From Candidatus Nitrotoga sp. HW29 (lineage in GTDB: Bacteria > Pseudomonadota > Gammaproteobacteria > Burkholderiales > Gallionellaceae): a stretch of 54,648 nt of DNA. The position numbers were made by a program, and so were the translations under genes. Positions 54,594 to 54,648 of the stretch are shown one piece after another. The notes below the pieces were generated by a model. The model worked only from the letters and a program-made list of their open reading frames with translations, was not told the origin of the DNA and did no database searches. Where the stretch lies: assembly GCF_924101635.2 (NCBI RefSeq), contig NZ_CAKMAA020000061.1:1-54648 (forward strand), given 5' to 3'. How positions within the stretch are numbered: position 1 is the stretch's first letter; each line of letters begins with the position of its first letter.

Positions 54594-54648
54594 AATGGTC
54601 TTTCGACAACAGCTCGCCTGCGCTGGCCTGTGCTTTGATCTGCTCGAA
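54594..54648 (-). pseudogene. Transposase scrap at the right edge
   Basis: Read on the minus strand from the edge, the residues FEQIKAQASAGELLSKDH end in TAA at 54594-54596. They match the middle of IS5/IS1182-type transposases (the LLSxDHFTVDG region) and then break off. Only a fragment is in the window; the rest lies beyond the right edge, if present. Confidence 0.5.

Overview
The window looks like a chromosomal segment of a betaproteobacterium, most likely of the Nitrosomonadales/Gallionellaceae type. The evidence is the gene content: a RegB/RegA redox two-component pair, a heavy-metal RND operon, a three-subunit PntAB transhydrogenase, a MutL carrying the endonuclease motif, a Ppx next to a lysine-rich basic protein, and many decayed insertion sequences. 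The assignment rests on family resemblance only, and no species call is made.

Left part (1-5660): the left edge cuts a long minus-strand coiled-coil protein. It is followed by tRNA-Asn(GTT) with a terminator. A decayed copy of the 3' part of that tRNA plus its terminator lies 1.44 kb further on, so the NYN-LOTUS gene between the two copies sits in what looks like a small old tRNA-targeted island. A deleted and frameshifted IS4-type transposase and a SIMPL-domain membrane protein follow.

5.4-14.5 kb: a TonB-dependent receptor, a PepSY reductase-like membrane protein and regBA lie in one direction. Two abutting GCGNC/GNCGC-type sites upstream of the receptor resemble RegA/PrrA sites. Next come ppx with a lysine-rich basic protein (minus) and a BON-domain periplasmic protein (plus).

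14.5-25 kb (minus): crcB with an ATP-grasp-like protein, an IS200/IS605 relic, and a CzcCBA-type heavy-metal efflux operon followed by its own OmpR-type regulator and kinase. A His/Cys-rich reading frame broken by one TAG lies where czcI usually is.

25-35 kb (minus): a complete fatty-acid beta-oxidation cluster in the order fadE, fadD, thioesterase, fadL, bifunctional hydroxyacyl-CoA dehydrogenase/enoyl-CoA hydratase, thiolase. A palindrome lies upstream of fadE.

35-47 kb: a SulP transporter, an OprP/OprO-like porin, a secreted PepSY-like protein, an IS630 relic, pntAA-pntAB-pntB, and next to them a 1194-residue flavoprotein that fuses a GltD/NfnB-like part to a PyrK/NfnA-like part. This is a candidate one-chain Nfn-type transhydrogenase beside the proton-translocating one, and is the most interesting item in the window.

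47-54.6 kb: mutL-miaA (plus), an HDOD protein, an SH3 lipoprotein preceded by tiny ORFs and a 20-bp perfect palindrome, a di-heme cytochrome c peroxidase/MauG-like protein, and a transposase scrap at the right edge.
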